Below, piece by piece: positions 1 to 9,224 of a DNA stretch of 64,000 nt (its first letter is position 1; each line of letters opens with the position of its first letter). Below the pieces are notes generated by a model. The model saw only the letters and a program-made list of their open reading frames with translations, ran no database searches and was not told the DNA's origin. This DNA is from Bacillus sp. FJAT-27264 (GTDB lineage: Bacteria; Bacillota; Bacilli; Paenibacillales; Paenibacillaceae): assembly GCF_001682855.1 (NCBI RefSeq), contig NZ_MAQW01000001.1, forward strand, positions 1,418,158 to 1,482,157, read 5' to 3'. A program made the position numbers and the translations under genes.

Positions 1-805
1 GCATCCCCATAATTTCCTTGGTAGGGGCACCATGGCCAAAATGACTTTTCATCATCTCCAGCACGTTGTTGACTATCGTTGATGCATAGCAGACGGTGGG
101 AACACCGATGGCTATGCAGGGAACACCAAGGACTTCCTGGGTCAGACCACGCCGCTTATTGCCTATTCCGGAACCGGGGTGGATACCGATATCAGCAATC
201 TGGATGGTAGTATTGATTCGCTCCAGAGAGCGGGAGGCCAGAGCGTCAATTGCGATAATAACATCCGGCTTCGTGCGATCCACAATGCCCTGAACCACCT
301 CGCTGGATTCAATTCCCGTCATCCCCAGTACACCAGGAGCAATAGCGCTGACCTTCCGGTAACCTGGAGCGACCTGGTCCGGGACCAATTCATAGAACTG
401 GCGTGTGACAAGCGCGTTCTCGACCACGAGCGGACCTAGCGAGTCTGGTGTCACATTCCAGTTCCCCAAACCAACAATGAGAGCAGAGGAATCTTTACCA
501 ATGCCGATTCGGGTCATAAAACCCTCAAATTCATGGGCAAAGGCTTCGGCCACCTTTTGCTGCAGACCTGTATCCCCGCCGCGCAGACCCGGTACTTCCA
601 GTGTCACATAATTGCCGATAGCACGTCCGATCGCCTGCGATCCGGCAGGAGTCGCCACACCCAGCCTGGTGATTGTAATGCCGTCCGACTCTTCGACTTC
701 CTCGTTCACACCGGGAATCGGCGATTTTGTCGGCCCTTGGGCCATTTCCCTCGCTTCAAGCGCCAAATCCGTGCGCACTGAATACAGTTGCAGATCCAGT
801 TCCAT
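1..805 (-). CDS. gpr: Germination protease GPR (partial, C-terminus outside window)
   Basis: Spore endopeptidase that starts degradation of small acid-soluble spore proteins during germination. About 268 codons are visible, running off the left edge. The translation begins MELDLQLYSVRTDLA, like the GPR N-terminus with its short propeptide, and continues with family blocks such as GDTGLQQKVAEAF, LVGLGNWNVTPDSLGP and ALASRSLERINTTIQ. The ATG at 803-805 follows an AGGAGG ribosome site. It is divergent from rpsT, the same gpr/rpsT neighbourhood as in Bacillus. A possible sigma-G-type promoter lies at 838-868. The family is known to be made in the forespore; here that is inferred. Confidence 0.95.
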   Translation of the reverse strand, partial: MELDLQLYSVRTDLALEAREMAQGPTKSPIPGVNEEVEESDGITITRLGVATPAGSQAIGRAIGNYVTLEVPGLRGGDTGLQQKVAEAFAHEFEGFMTRIGIGKDSSALIVGLGNWNVTPDSLGPLVVENALVTRQFYELVPDQVAPGYRKVSAIAPGVLGMTGIESSEVVQGIVDRTKPDVIIAIDALASRSLERINTTIQIADIGIHPGSGIGNKRRGLTQEVLGVPCIAIGVPTVCYASTIVNNVLEMMKSHFGHGAPTKEIMGM

Positions 806-837
806 TGTTATATCAGCCTCCTATGCTCGTTTATCGG

Positions 838-868
838 TAGTGTGCGAGTGTAAGCCAGCGTTTATGCA
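838..868 (-). promoter_or_regulatory. Candidate forespore (sigma-G-like) promoter of gpr
   Basis: Reading leftwards, TGCATA (863-868) and CACACTA (838-844) are separated by 18 bases and lie 33-63 bases upstream of the gpr ATG. They resemble the sigma-F/G consensus, but the spacer is slightly long and the -10 has one mismatch, so this is tentative. Confidence 0.35.
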
Positions 869-900
869 AAGCACATCCTTTAATTTGAAAGCTTTTTATG

Positions 901-929
901 TTGCATTTTAGTATGGGGCATGCTAAACT
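901..929 (+). promoter_or_regulatory. Sigma-A promoter of rpsT
   Basis: TTGCAT at 901-906 and TAAACT at 924-929 are separated by exactly 17 bases. The predicted start near 936 gives a short leader with an AGGAGGTGA ribosome site before the rpsT ATG at 985. Confidence 0.65.
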
Positions 930-984
930 ATTTTAAGTTGTGAATCATTTGATGATTTCGAATGTCTTACAGGAGGTGAATGCA

Positions 985-1257
985 ATGCCAAATATTAAAT
1001 CCGCGGTAAAACGTGTAAAAACGATCGAAAAACGCCGTGCACTGAACGCTTCCCAAAAGTCCGCGCTTCGTACAGCCGTGAAAGCAGCTGATGTAGCTCT
1101 GACTGGTACGGAAGTTGAAAATGCTCAAACTGCTTTCCAAGCTGCTTCTCAAAAGCTGGACAAGGCCGTTACTAAAGGTCTGGTTCATAAAAATGCGGCT
1201 GCCCGCAAAAAATCCCGCTTGGCGAAGAAATTGAACGCTCTTAAGGCTCAAGCCTAA
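985..1257 (+). CDS. rpsT: 30S ribosomal protein S20
   Basis: Small-subunit protein that binds the 5' domain of 16S rRNA. The 90-residue product starts [18 protein letters not shown], is rich in Lys, Arg and Ala, and contains the S20 hallmark [19 protein letters not shown] near the C-terminus. The ATG at 985 was chosen over an in-frame upstream ATG (940) because an AGGAGGTGAATGCA ribosome site sits directly before it and the product then has the usual S20 length. Monocistronic, with its own promoter and a terminator at 1285-1324. Divergent from gpr and convergent with holA. Confidence 0.98.
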   Translation: MPNIKSAVKRVKTIEKRRALNASQKSALRTAVKAADVALTGTEVENAQTAFQAASQKLDKAVTKGLVHKNAAARKKSRLAKKLNALKAQA

Positions 1258-1284
1258 GAACGACTTTCATATTGAGCATTGAAG

Positions 1285-1324
1285 AACCTGACCGTTATGC
1301 TGCATACGGTTAGGTTTTTTTGTT
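1285..1324 (+). terminator. rpsT terminator
   Basis: An 11-bp stem (AACCTGACCGT with ACGGTTAGGTT, one G-T pair) is followed by a run of T, 27 bases after the rpsT stop. Confidence 0.85.
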
Positions 1325-1349
1325 CCACCGCTCTTTCTTCTGCACGATC

Positions 1350-1396
1350 AAAAAAGCCTGTCCACCCTGTAGCAACAGGAATGGACAGGCTTTTTT
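1350..1396 (-). terminator. holA terminator, probably bidirectional
   Basis: Perfect stem AAAAAAGCCTGTCCA / TGGACAGGCTTTTTT with A and T runs on the two flanks. It sits between convergent rpsT and holA and can serve both strands. Confidence 0.9.
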
Positions 1397-1420
1397 CGAG
1401 GATCAGATGCGGCTCACGAA

Positions 1421-2440
1421 TCAGGCACCCAGCTTCAGCATGAACATCTCCAGCCCTAGCACCTTATCAACGGCCCCCGTTTTCATTTGGTAATCGAGAT
1501 CGGCGAGAGCGCTGAGGATCTGGCGCAGCCGGTCCGCGCCGAACTTGCGCGCCTGCTCACCAGCGATCTTCACCGCATAAGGATGCAGACCGAGCTGTGA
1601 AGCAATCTGCCCCTGCGAATAGCTAAGCGCCGATAAATCCTTCACTTGTAAAATCATCCGGAACTGCCGGGCGATCAGCGCCGCAATCTTGATCGGCTCC
1701 TCCCGCTGCTTCAGCAGCTCGTATAATGTATTTAGCGCCTTATCAAGCCGCAGGTTCGCAATATCCTCCACGAGCGTGAACACGTTCTGTTCCGTGCCAC
1801 GGTGTACAAGGCTCTCCACGGCCGCCGTGTCTACAGTTCCACCTTGACCTGCGAACAAGCAGAGCTTGTCCATCTCTCCGGTCAAGCCCTGCAGCCCGGT
1901 CCCGGCATTGGCGATCAGCGCTTCAGCTGTCCCTGGCGCCGCCACGCAGCCGCGATCCTTAATGCCCTTCTCTACCCACCGGAGCAACTCTTCTGCTCCC
2001 AGAGGATTAAAGGCCAGTACCGTTCCGGTGGACTTCACGGCTTTGACGATTTTTTTGCGTTCATCAAGTTTATCGCTATTAACCATAAACACGATCACAC
2101 TATAGTCTACAGGATGCTGTAGATAGTCATTCAACAGATCTACCCTGTGCTCCAGCTTTGCATTCTCTTTGCCCGCAGTGAACAACGAGGCGTCCCGTAC
2201 CAGAAGCAGTTTGCGCGGTACCATAAAAGGTACCGTCTCCGCCTCTTCCACCACCGCCTGCACCGGCGTTTCGGACAGATCAAAAGGGATGACCGCGAAA
2301 TCACGATCCTCTTTCGCAATCAATTGATCTTCCAGCATGGCCGCAAATTCATTCATCCGGAATTTCTCGCTGCCGTATAGCACGTACAGTGGTGAAATTT
2401 TCCCCTGTTTGATATCTTTGGCCGCCGCTTTGGCATCCAT
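1421..2440 (-). CDS. holA: DNA polymerase III subunit delta
   Basis: Clamp-loader subunit that binds and opens the beta sliding clamp. The 339-residue product begins MDAKAAAKDIKQGKISPLYVLYGSEKF, the typical Gram-positive HolA start. It continues with the AAA+-like fold lacking a functional P-loop, then the C-terminal collar region (ARQFRMILQVKDL, LHPYAVKIAGEQARKF). Length is normal. In Bacillus holA lies beside comEC and rpsT; here rpsT is still adjacent but comEC is about 22 kb away, beyond an accessory block. Confidence 0.95.
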   Translation of the reverse strand: MDAKAAAKDIKQGKISPLYVLYGSEKFRMNEFAAMLEDQLIAKEDRDFAVIPFDLSETPVQAVVEEAETVPFMVPRKLLLVRDASLFTAGKENAKLEHRVDLLNDYLQHPVDYSVIVFMVNSDKLDERKKIVKAVKSTGTVLAFNPLGAEELLRWVEKGIKDRGCVAAPGTAEALIANAGTGLQGLTGEMDKLCLFAGQGGTVDTAAVESLVHRGTEQNVFTLVEDIANLRLDKALNTLYELLKQREEPIKIAALIARQFRMILQVKDLSALSYSQGQIASQLGLHPYAVKIAGEQARKFGADRLRQILSALADLDYQMKTGAVDKVLGLEMFMLKLGA

Positions 2441-2538
2441 CTTGCCACTTCCTTTTCTTCATTCATCTGGCGTTCATACCCTTGAACTTTCCCGAAGCCT
2501 TATTGTAACAAAAAAAGCCTTTTATGAAAACTGAACGC

Positions 2539-2583
2539 AAAAACGGAGGAACTCCGGCAGCCTGTGCCAAAGTCCCTCCGTTT
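2539..2583 (-). terminator. Terminator downstream of the anti-sigma gene
   Basis: AAACGGAGGAACT pairs with AGTCCCTCCGTTT and is followed on the minus strand by TTTTTGCG. It lies about 170 bases beyond the stop of the anti-sigma gene. I see no gene in the rest of the 2441-2749 stretch. Confidence 0.6.
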
Positions 2584-2749
2584 CAGCGGCGCATCTATAT
2601 AAACGACGGTGTGCAAGGCCCTAGAAACCTCACAGCCGACGGTCATACCGATGTTCTGCGAACCTGCAAATTCCGGTTCCATCTTCTCTCTTGCCATAGT
2701 ATATTCCAGTGCCCTGAAAAAAGTGACAACCCGGAATCAATTTGTACAT

Positions 2750-3994
2750 TTAGGTTCCTGCAGGCGTTGCAGACGGCTGTGGAGTAGGTGAAGCCGAAGG
2801 AGCAACAGGGCTGCCAGCAGACTCCACAGTGAATGTCTTGGTTACGTTCGTTCCTTGTTGTGAAGTCACATAAGTGAACTGTGTGCCATCTGGAGACCAC
2901 TCTCCGGACACCCATGTTCCATCCAGCGGAAGGGAAGTCACCACCTGTTCACCACCTGACCCATCCGCAGCCAGACTATAGATAACTAATTGCTGCCCGG
3001 CTAATTCCGCTTTGTGAAGTCCATCCAGGGAAGTCCAAGATGCCTGTGATGTCGCCGCATTCAACGCCGAACTCGGCGGAATCATTCCCATCGCAGCGTC
3101 CCCAGCTTCGCCCGCAGACGGTGCCCCCCCCGCTGAACTCACTGAATCCTGCATTCCTTGGTCAGAGTTCTCCGCGTCATTCTTCAAATCTCTCTGCGCC
3201 TTAAGCTGATCTGCCGGAACAGTAGCCTTCGGGGTTGGTGTCGTAACACGACTGCTTTTCTTGGGTTTTTCTGTTCTCACCGGCTCCTTGGTCTTGATCG
3301 GAGCAGATGCAGCGCCATCCTCCGGTGCAGCACTTTGCGTAGCGGATGGAGCAGCGTCCTGCGAAGGATCAGCGGCACCGCCTCCACCTTGGGCAGTGAC
3401 ATCCATAGCGCCAAAGGTACTGGCACTCTCACTGGAATTGGCTCCCTTATCGTCCCCTTCAGTGGTCCCCACCTCAGCACTCTTGAATGAGGACTCGGAA
3501 GAATCGCCAACGGCTGCATTATTACTTAAAGCTTTATCTGCACTTCGATTCAATAACTGGTCCACTTCAGCACTCGGCATTTTTGGTGGCGCATAAAAAA
3601 TTGCAATACCCAATATAACTGCAGCGGCTGCCGCCCCAATGCCTGTCCGTCTCGCCATGGAATGACCCCTTGCGGGCTTCTTATGAGAGACTTTGCGTGA
3701 GAACGGCACAACCACCTGTTCATCCTGTGGATGATCCTCGGCCTTGATGGTGCTTGGCTGATGAAGACCACGATCTAATTCATCCAGCTTCGGCAGAATA
3801 GAGTCCACCAGACTGAAAGGAGGCTTCACATCCGGCATCTGCTCGAGTGACTTGGACAATGTGGACAGTGAGTCAAAGACCTCCGCGCAGGAAGGACAAT
3901 TGTCGATATGACGGAACATCTCTAATATCTCATCCTGACTGAGATCATGATCCAAATAACGGTGCATCCATTCCATCACCTCCGCGCAACTCAT
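2750..3994 (-). CDS. Zinc-finger anti-sigma factor, membrane anchored
   Basis: Probable ZAS-type anti-sigma factor for the ECF sigma encoded just upstream. The 414-residue protein has an N-terminal zf-HC2 module with the HxxxCxxC signature (HIDNCPSC, about residues 28-35). A single membrane segment follows (GIGAAAAAVILGIAIFYA, about 117-134), then a long Ser/Ala/Pro/Gly-rich extracytoplasmic linker. The C-terminal part contains one WD40-like/PD40-type repeat (SGEWSPDGTQFTYVTSQQ). Its ATG overlaps the sigma stop codon (ATGA), indicating translational coupling. The extracellular linker length is unusual and suggests a wall-spanning sensor, which is inference. Confidence 0.85.
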   Translation of the reverse strand: MSCAEVMEWMHRYLDHDLSQDEILEMFRHIDNCPSCAEVFDSLSTLSKSLEQMPDVKPPFSLVDSILPKLDELDRGLHQPSTIKAEDHPQDEQVVVPFSRKVSHKKPARGHSMARRTGIGAAAAAVILGIAIFYAPPKMPSAEVDQLLNRSADKALSNNAAVGDSSESSFKSAEVGTTEGDDKGANSSESASTFGAMDVTAQGGGGAADPSQDAAPSATQSAAPEDGAASAPIKTKEPVRTEKPKKSSRVTTPTPKATVPADQLKAQRDLKNDAENSDQGMQDSVSSAGGAPSAGEAGDAAMGMIPPSSALNAATSQASWTSLDGLHKAELAGQQLVIYSLAADGSGGEQVVTSLPLDGTWVSGEWSPDGTQFTYVTSQQGTNVTKTFTVESAGSPVAPSASPTPQPSATPAGT

Positions 3995-4539
3995 CCCGAT
4001 ACACCACCTTTCTGATACTCCTGAAGTCTATTTTGCAGCTGCTGCCTCGCTCTGAACAGATAGGATTTCACCGTATTCAGGGGTAGGTCCAAACAGTCTG
4101 CAATCTCGTTGTAAGAAAAATCCTGCAAATATCGCAGTACGATGACTGTCCTATGATGCTCCGGAAGCCCTTCAATCGCTTCACGTATATCTTGGGCTAA
4201 ATAGCCCGACAGCACTTCCCGCTCTACGTTATGCTTATCCTGAAACACCATTTCATGTTCATCAATAGACACCGTAGGCTTGGTTCTCCTGAATTTGTCA
4301 ATGCATATATTGGTCACGATACGCTGTACCCATGTTTTGAACTGAGCTTTTTCCTCGTAGGAACCAATTTTGGTATATACCCGGATCAAAGCCTCCTGAG
4401 ACGCATCCAGCGCATCCTGTTCATTATGCAAAATGTAAAAGGCCGTCTTGTAGACAGTCCCTTCTATTTCTCGCAATAGGGTGATTAGAGCGTCGCGATC
4501 GCCCGCTTGAGCGGCTCTGATGAGTACCTGCTCCACCAC
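3991..4539 (-). CDS. ECF-type RNA polymerase sigma factor
   Basis: Sigma-70 family group 4 factor of 182 residues. Region 2 includes DALDASQEALIRVYTKIGSY and TWVQRIVTNICIDKFRR. Region 4 includes LPEHHRTVIVLRYLQDFSYNEIADCLDLPLNTVKSYLFRAR, a helix-turn-helix that reads the -35 element. It is followed with a 4-base overlap by its probable anti-sigma factor. A ribosome site (AGAGGGGG) precedes the ATG. An ECF-like promoter at 4569-4596 suggests autoregulation. The signal and regulon are unknown; similarity is to the SigW/SigX class in general, so no symbol is given. Confidence 0.93.
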   Translation of the reverse strand: MVEQVLIRAAQAGDRDALITLLREIEGTVYKTAFYILHNEQDALDASQEALIRVYTKIGSYEEKAQFKTWVQRIVTNICIDKFRRTKPTVSIDEHEMVFQDKHNVEREVLSGYLAQDIREAIEGLPEHHRTVIVLRYLQDFSYNEIADCLDLPLNTVKSYLFRARQQLQNRLQEYQKGGVSG

Positions 4540-4568
4540 GAAGGTTCCCCCTCTCTATGCAATCTTAC

Positions 4569-4596
4569 TGACGCGCAAGACTGCGAATATGTTGCA
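4569..4596 (-). promoter_or_regulatory. Candidate ECF autoregulatory promoter
   Basis: Minus-strand TGCAAC (4591-4596) and CGTCA (4569-4573) are separated by 17 bases, close to the ECF pattern of an AAC -35 and a CGTC -10. It lies about 30 bases upstream of the sigma ATG. The rest of the 4540-4891 gap shows no gene. Confidence 0.45.
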
Positions 4597-4891
4597 TCCC
4601 TGTAATCGTTATTTTTAGAATACCAAACTTTATTTTCTTCGTCATGCTGCACCCGGCATTTCCTTTGTTGCCTCCGGTACAATCTGATAATCCTTACTAA
4701 GCATACAGGGGAAGCGCTTGTCATTCAAATACTCTTTTCAATAATTCGATTACAAAAATGACACCAGTTGCCATATCACGCCCCACACTTGGACAAAAGT
4801 GACAAAATTGAAAAAGCCGCCGCACCGTCACCCGGTCCGCCAGCCTTATTATTGGTAGAGTCTCCTTGTTATCCGCATCCTTAGAAATAGC

Positions 4892-5533
4892 TTATGCGCC
4901 CTTGATCTCCTTGAATTTAGCCACATACTCAGCCGCCAGTTCCGTGATGAGATCGTAGCGCCCTTCCTTTGCCGGAGCCGTCAGATTGCCTCCGATACCG
5001 ACAGCGAGACTGCCGCCCTTAATCCATTTGTCCATGTTGTTCAGATCCACCCCGCCCGTCGGCATGATGTTCACATAAGGCATCGGCCCTTTGACTGCCT
5101 TGATATAATCCGGACCGAAGGCACTGCCGGGGAATAGCTTAAGCACATCCGCACCAAGCTTCAGCGCTTCCTTCATCTCGTTCAGTGTCATACAGCCAGG
5201 CATATAAGGAATGCTGTAGAGATTGCACATTTTCGCCGTTTCTTCTTCGAAAGAAGGACTGACCACAAATTCCGCGCCTGCCAAAATAGCAATTCTCGCC
5301 GTCAGCGGGTCCAGCACCGTTCCAGCACCAATCACCGCACGGTCTCCGTATTCTTCAACCAGCCTCTTAATGGCAACATCTGCGGAAGGCGTTGTGAACG
5401 TCACTTCAATATTATTCAGTCCGCCGTCGATGCAAGCTGCCGACATCTTATAAGCATCCTCCGGATGATCCGCCCTAATCACCGCCACCACACCTACGGA
5501 CGCCATATTCTGCAACACTTTTATCTTCTTCAT
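4892..5533 (-). CDS. eda: KDPG/KHG aldolase
   Basis: Class I aldolase splitting 2-keto-3-deoxy-6-phosphogluconate into pyruvate and glyceraldehyde 3-phosphate, also acting on 4-hydroxy-2-oxoglutarate. The 213-residue product has the family blocks VVAVIRADHPEDA, NIEVTFTTPSA, IGAGTVLDP and FVVSPSFEEE. The Schiff-base lysine is in VLKLFPGSAFGP, and the phosphate site is IMPTGGVDLNN. The ATG at 5531-5533 follows GGGAGGGAAG; an in-frame upstream start would add 12 residues without a ribosome site. It is divergent from the KDG kinase, which would supply its substrate. Confidence 0.92.
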   Translation of the reverse strand: MKKIKVLQNMASVGVVAVIRADHPEDAYKMSAACIDGGLNNIEVTFTTPSADVAIKRLVEEYGDRAVIGAGTVLDPLTARIAILAGAEFVVSPSFEEETAKMCNLYSIPYMPGCMTLNEMKEALKLGADVLKLFPGSAFGPDYIKAVKGPMPYVNIMPTGGVDLNNMDKWIKGGSLAVGIGGNLTAPAKEGRYDLITELAAEYVAKFKEIKGA

Positions 5534-5905
5534 TGTGAACTTCCCTCCCTTGCTCCGCGAGCAGAGCATCTGAATGCAGCAGTTATAGAAGTAAATTAAT
5601 CAGCATAATTTAGATAAACTATTTTATTAAATTTACTAATGTTTTTCCAAATTCGTTAATGAAATAGTAATAATAATAACGCTAACAGTCAATGGTTTTT
5701 TTCGAATGGAAACTAGAAAGATATTATCTGAACCCCTTATTATCCTTATAAATAAGGTAAACACAACGATATTTTATTATGAATTCCTTTTTTAAAATAA
5801 TGGACTAAACGCAATGAGTTATTGTACAAAATCGATTTATGTGATAATTTCAATTTACCAATTGATATTACAGAAACTTACCACTTCCCCGAGGAGGAGC
5901 AGTAT
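5534..5905. promoter_or_regulatory. AT-rich divergent control region between eda and kdgK
   Basis: A 372-base, strongly AT-rich stretch between the divergent aldolase and kinase genes. Both promoters and the operator of the nearby LacI-type regulator are expected here, but I could not pick out one convincing palindrome. Confidence 0.4.
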
Positions 5906-6856
5906 ATGACTAAACATCTAAATGCCGTTACTTTCGGCGAACCGATGGCTATGTTCTATGCCAATGAGACCGGACCACTGCACGAAGTATTTTCGTTCTC
6001 CAAAGGTCTTGCCGGGGCAGAAAGCAATGTTGCTGTCGGCTTGTCCCGCCTGGAACATCCAACCGGATACGTGACCAAGCTTGGTCAAGATAACTTTGGC
6101 ACTTTTATAGCTGATGCGTTAAACAAAGAGAACATAGATACTAGCCATATTTCGGTTACTAAGGAACAATCCACAGGCATTCTGATCAAGTCCAAGGTCA
6201 TCTCCGGCGACCCCAAAGTCGAATATTTCCGTAAGCATTCCGCCGCGTCCCGTCTCAGTCTGGTCGATTTTGATGAATCCTACTTCGCAGCTGCTGACCA
6301 CCTGCATGCCACCAGTATTTCAGCTGCTTTGTCCCGGAGCTGCCGCGAGTTCTCCCTGCACGCCATGGATTTTATGAAAAGCAAGGACAAAACCGTGTCC
6401 CTCGATCCCAATCTGCGCCCGGCACTATGGCCTGACACAGAAACGATGGTTAGTACTATTAACGATCTCGCCACGCGATGCCACTGGTTTCTACCAGGGC
6501 TGAACGAAGGACGGATTCTTACCGGGCTGGATACCCCCGAAGAGATTGCCGATTACTATTTGGCACGCAATGTCTCACTCGTCGTCATTAAACTGGGACC
6601 GGAAGGCGCATATTTTAAGTCGGCACAAGAAGAAGGGTACGTAAAGGGTTTTAAAGTGGATAAGGTTGTGGATACCGTGGGCGCAGGGGATGGGTTTGCC
6701 GTTGGTGTAATAAGCGGACTACTGGAAAAGCTGCCTGCGGCTGAAGCCGTGAAGCGAGGCAATGCCATTGGAGCACTGGCCGTAATGTCCCCAGGGGACA
6801 TGGACGGACTCCCGACCCGCGAGAAGCTGGAGCAATTTATGGGGGAGAGTGTGTAG
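5906..6856 (+). CDS. kdgK: 2-keto-3-deoxygluconate kinase (PfkB family)
   Basis: Phosphorylates 2-keto-3-deoxygluconate to KDPG in uronate/pectin breakdown. The 316-residue ribokinase-family protein carries FGEPMAMFYANETGPL at the N-terminus, SKGLAGAESNVAVGLSRL (sugar-binding region), SLDPNLRPALW, and the catalytic anion-hole motif DTVGAGDGFAVGVISG near residues 255-270. The ATG at 5906 follows GAGGAGGAG; the ORF is open 28 codons further but without a ribosome site. Divergent to eda, with a LacI-type repressor downstream. Substrate assignment rests on the pairing with eda. Confidence 0.88.
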   Translation: MTKHLNAVTFGEPMAMFYANETGPLHEVFSFSKGLAGAESNVAVGLSRLEHPTGYVTKLGQDNFGTFIADALNKENIDTSHISVTKEQSTGILIKSKVISGDPKVEYFRKHSAASRLSLVDFDESYFAAADHLHATSISAALSRSCREFSLHAMDFMKSKDKTVSLDPNLRPALWPDTETMVSTINDLATRCHWFLPGLNEGRILTGLDTPEEIADYYLARNVSLVVIKLGPEGAYFKSAQEEGYVKGFKVDKVVDTVGAGDGFAVGVISGLLEKLPAAEAVKRGNAIGALAVMSPGDMDGLPTREKLEQFMGESV

Positions 6857-6899
6857 AGCGGCTCCGATAGTTGCATGACATACCCGCAGGATGTGAAGG

Positions 6900-6930
6900 A
6901 AGCTGGACGTTCAACGGACCGTCCGGCTTT
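6900..6930 (+). terminator. Possible kdgK terminator (weak)
   Basis: AAGCTGGACG pairs with CGTCCGGCTT 43 bases after the kdgK stop, but only a three-base T run follows. Confidence 0.4.
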
Positions 6931-7067
6931 GCTCATTCACGTTGTGATCATAGCTGAAAAATTGGCTTACTCTTGTAAAAAAAGATAATTGAATAACCAA
7001 AAAGCCCCCGCTCCACTTTTAACGTGGCAACAGGGACCTACTTTATCTATAAAGGGTTCCTTACAAT

Positions 7068-8081
7068 TCACAGCGCCTTGACCGACTGCCCTTCCTCCAG
7101 GGATGGAACAAAGCGGTAGGTAATCGGCACATTGGCGCCCTTATCCTCTATGCAGGACAGCATGATCCGGGCAGCCTGTACGCCCATCTCGTAAGCGGGC
7201 TGCGAAATCGTCGTAATAACCGGGTTGTAGATGTGAGCAAATTCAGCATCATCAATACCGATAACCGAAAGCTGATCCGGGATGGAAACAGACTGTCGGT
7301 TGGCATATTTCAGAATCTCAGCCAGCACAATATCATTGGCGGCGAGCACGGCCGTTGGCGGCTGGGGCAGTGCTGAGAGGCGCCCCAGCTCGGCAGAAAT
7401 ATTGCCCCGGGCAGCGCTGACGATGTATTCCTCCCGCAGCTCCAGTCCGGCTTCCTCCATGGCTCGCTTGTAACCACTCAGCCGCTCCTTGCGGGGAGTG
7501 ATAGAATGTTCACCCAGTGGCAACGTCAGCAGGGCAATTCGTTCGTGGCCATGACGAGTTAATTCGCTGACCCCGAGCTTCACAGCCATTTCATTGTCGA
7601 GCAGCAAGCTCTGGGTCGATATCCCTTCTACCAGCCGATCCATAAAGACAAGCGGGAAGGCTTCGTCTACTAGATGAGCATAAGCGGACCCGTCCTGCCC
7701 TGCCGGGAAAATAATCAGTCCGTCCACCTGACGTGCAAGCAGTGTCTCCACATATTTCGCTTCTTTTTCAGCATCTTCGTCCGCATTGCAAATGATCACC
7801 TGTATGCCATGCTGCTGAAGCTCGCTTTCGATCGCCCGAATGCAGTGAATAGACAGTGTATAATCGATATTAGCCACAATAATGCCGACCATGTGCGTCC
7901 GGTTCTGCTTCAGACTGCGGGCCAACCCATTCGGCTGGTAGTTCAGCTCTTCAATGACCGCAGCAATCCGGTTTTTAGTGGCTTCACTCATATATTTAAA
8001 ACGCTGATTTAGAAATTGGGAGACGGTACTTTTCGAAACTCCCGCCTGCCGGGCCACATCATCAATCGTTAATTTCTTCAT
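7068..8081 (-). CDS. LacI-family regulator, KdgR-like
   Basis: Sugar-responsive repressor of 337 residues. The N-terminal LacI helix-turn-helix reads MKKLTIDDVARQAGVSKSTV, followed by the hinge (LNYQPNGLARSLKQNRT) and a periplasmic-binding-protein-like effector domain (VGIIVANIDYT, VDGLIIFPAG, PTAVLAANDIVLAEILK, VIGIDDAEFAHIYNP). The ATG at 8079-8081 follows GGAGTCGAAGAA; an upstream in-frame start lacks this. It converges on the KDG kinase and most likely controls eda/kdgK; KDG or KDPG as effector is inferred from KdgR precedents. Confidence 0.88.
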   Translation of the reverse strand: MKKLTIDDVARQAGVSKSTVSQFLNQRFKYMSEATKNRIAAVIEELNYQPNGLARSLKQNRTHMVGIIVANIDYTLSIHCIRAIESELQQHGIQVIICNADEDAEKEAKYVETLLARQVDGLIIFPAGQDGSAYAHLVDEAFPLVFMDRLVEGISTQSLLLDNEMAVKLGVSELTRHGHERIALLTLPLGEHSITPRKERLSGYKRAMEEAGLELREEYIVSAARGNISAELGRLSALPQPPTAVLAANDIVLAEILKYANRQSVSIPDQLSVIGIDDAEFAHIYNPVITTISQPAYEMGVQAARIMLSCIEDKGANVPITYRFVPSLEEGQSVKAL

Positions 8082-8162
8082 TTCTTCGACTCCACTCTTC
8101 TCTAAAGAAAACACTTTAAGGAAAAGTATAGCTTTTTCTCGGGAATTTTTCTACAGGCCGAG

Positions 8163-9224
8163 TTAATGCTCAGCCTCGTCCGCATACCATTGCCAGCCAA
8201 TTTTCATGAAGATTTCCGCTGTGCGTTTCACCCCATCTAATTTATAAGATGTTATTGCAACGGAGCCTTCCTTTTCTATTTCAATGGCAGAATCCAATTC
8301 GCGCATAGTTTGAGACTTCAAGTCATAAAGCCTAACCCTGTCTTTATTATTCCCACTCTGCTCGATAGCCAAATCCACAATTAGAATACTCTCATGTTGT
8401 TGGTCAAAGGCGAGAAATGACTTGATTTGATCATTTAATGAAGGATCCAATGTCAAGAATTCCCGTGGTTTAACCGTTTCTCCGGACGCCACTTGTTTCA
8501 TATTCAGTACAGATACCTTCAATGGGAAGGCTGTAAGTTCATTTGCATTCTGCGCACCAGTCGCCAGAAATACATGCTCGCCAAAACCATAGATACCTAT
8601 CAAAAAGTTATAGACCTGAGCCCCTCCGGCATATAACGGGAAGGTATAGACTCTGCGAGCTGAATAGGGCGACAACTCCGTTTGTTCCTTGGAGCTCAAA
8701 TATAAAGTGTATGGCTCCGTGGGATATAGAAGCTTTGTTTTTTGGTTCTTCTTCATCGGTGGAGCCGGTGACCATAGAATCCCTTCCGAGGTATCAGCCG
8801 CATAGGAAGCATTCTTGTCCCGATCAAGCGGAAGGGTCATAAAATAATTTATGCCGTTAAATTCAAAGTCAGCTGAACTAAAGGTAGGCAAATATTTCGT
8901 TGCTCCAGGAGACGGGAACGGTTGTGAGGCAGAAGCTGACTGAGTCTTTATAGCGGATTCCGCATTCAAATCTTTCTGTTTCAGCCCGATATTAGGCCAT
9001 ACTAGAAGGATAACCAATAAAGCAGCAGCTAACCCGGTCAACACCCTTCTCTTCCCTAACTTGAATTTAATAGAATACCGGAGATGACGATGTACTGCCG
9101 CCTGTTCGATTCGTAGCATAAGTTCCGGTGTGAAGCCCTGTTCTCGCAAGGGGTTCTTCCCAGCAACACTGTACCAGTTCGTATCTTCAATCTTCACAAT
9201 TTCTTTGTCGGCTTTGTTTTTCAT
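8163..9224 (-). CDS. Putative membrane-bound anti-sigma factor
   Basis: A 353-residue protein of no sequence family I recognise. It has a cytoplasmic N-terminal part (about 60 residues), one membrane segment (VLTGLAAALLVILLVWPNIGL, about 61-81) and a large extracytoplasmic domain without repeats. Its start overlaps the stop of the upstream ECF sigma gene by 4 bases, and the topology matches single-pass anti-sigma factors. There is no HxxxCxxC zinc motif, so if it is an anti-sigma it is of a different class from the one at 2750-3994. Function is inferred from position and topology. Confidence 0.65.
   Translation of the reverse strand: MKNKADKEIVKIEDTNWYSVAGKNPLREQGFTPELMLRIEQAAVHRHLRYSIKFKLGKRRVLTGLAAALLVILLVWPNIGLKQKDLNAESAIKTQSASASQPFPSPGATKYLPTFSSADFEFNGINYFMTLPLDRDKNASYAADTSEGILWSPAPPMKKNQKTKLLYPTEPYTLYLSSKEQTELSPYSARRVYTFPLYAGGAQVYNFLIGIYGFGEHVFLATGAQNANELTAFPLKVSVLNMKQVASGETVKPREFLTLDPSLNDQIKSFLAFDQQHESILIVDLAIEQSGNNKDRVRLYDLKSQTMRELDSAIEIEKEGSVAITSYKLDGVKRTAEIFMKIGWQWYADEAEH

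Noticed and set aside
940..984. N-terminal extension of S20
   Set aside because: The AGGAGGTGA ribosome site lies inside the extension, and S20 proteins start at MPNIKS.
4695..4725. Catabolite-responsive element (AAGCGCTT core)
   Set aside because: The arms do not fit the cre consensus and the site is not near a catabolic promoter on the right strand.
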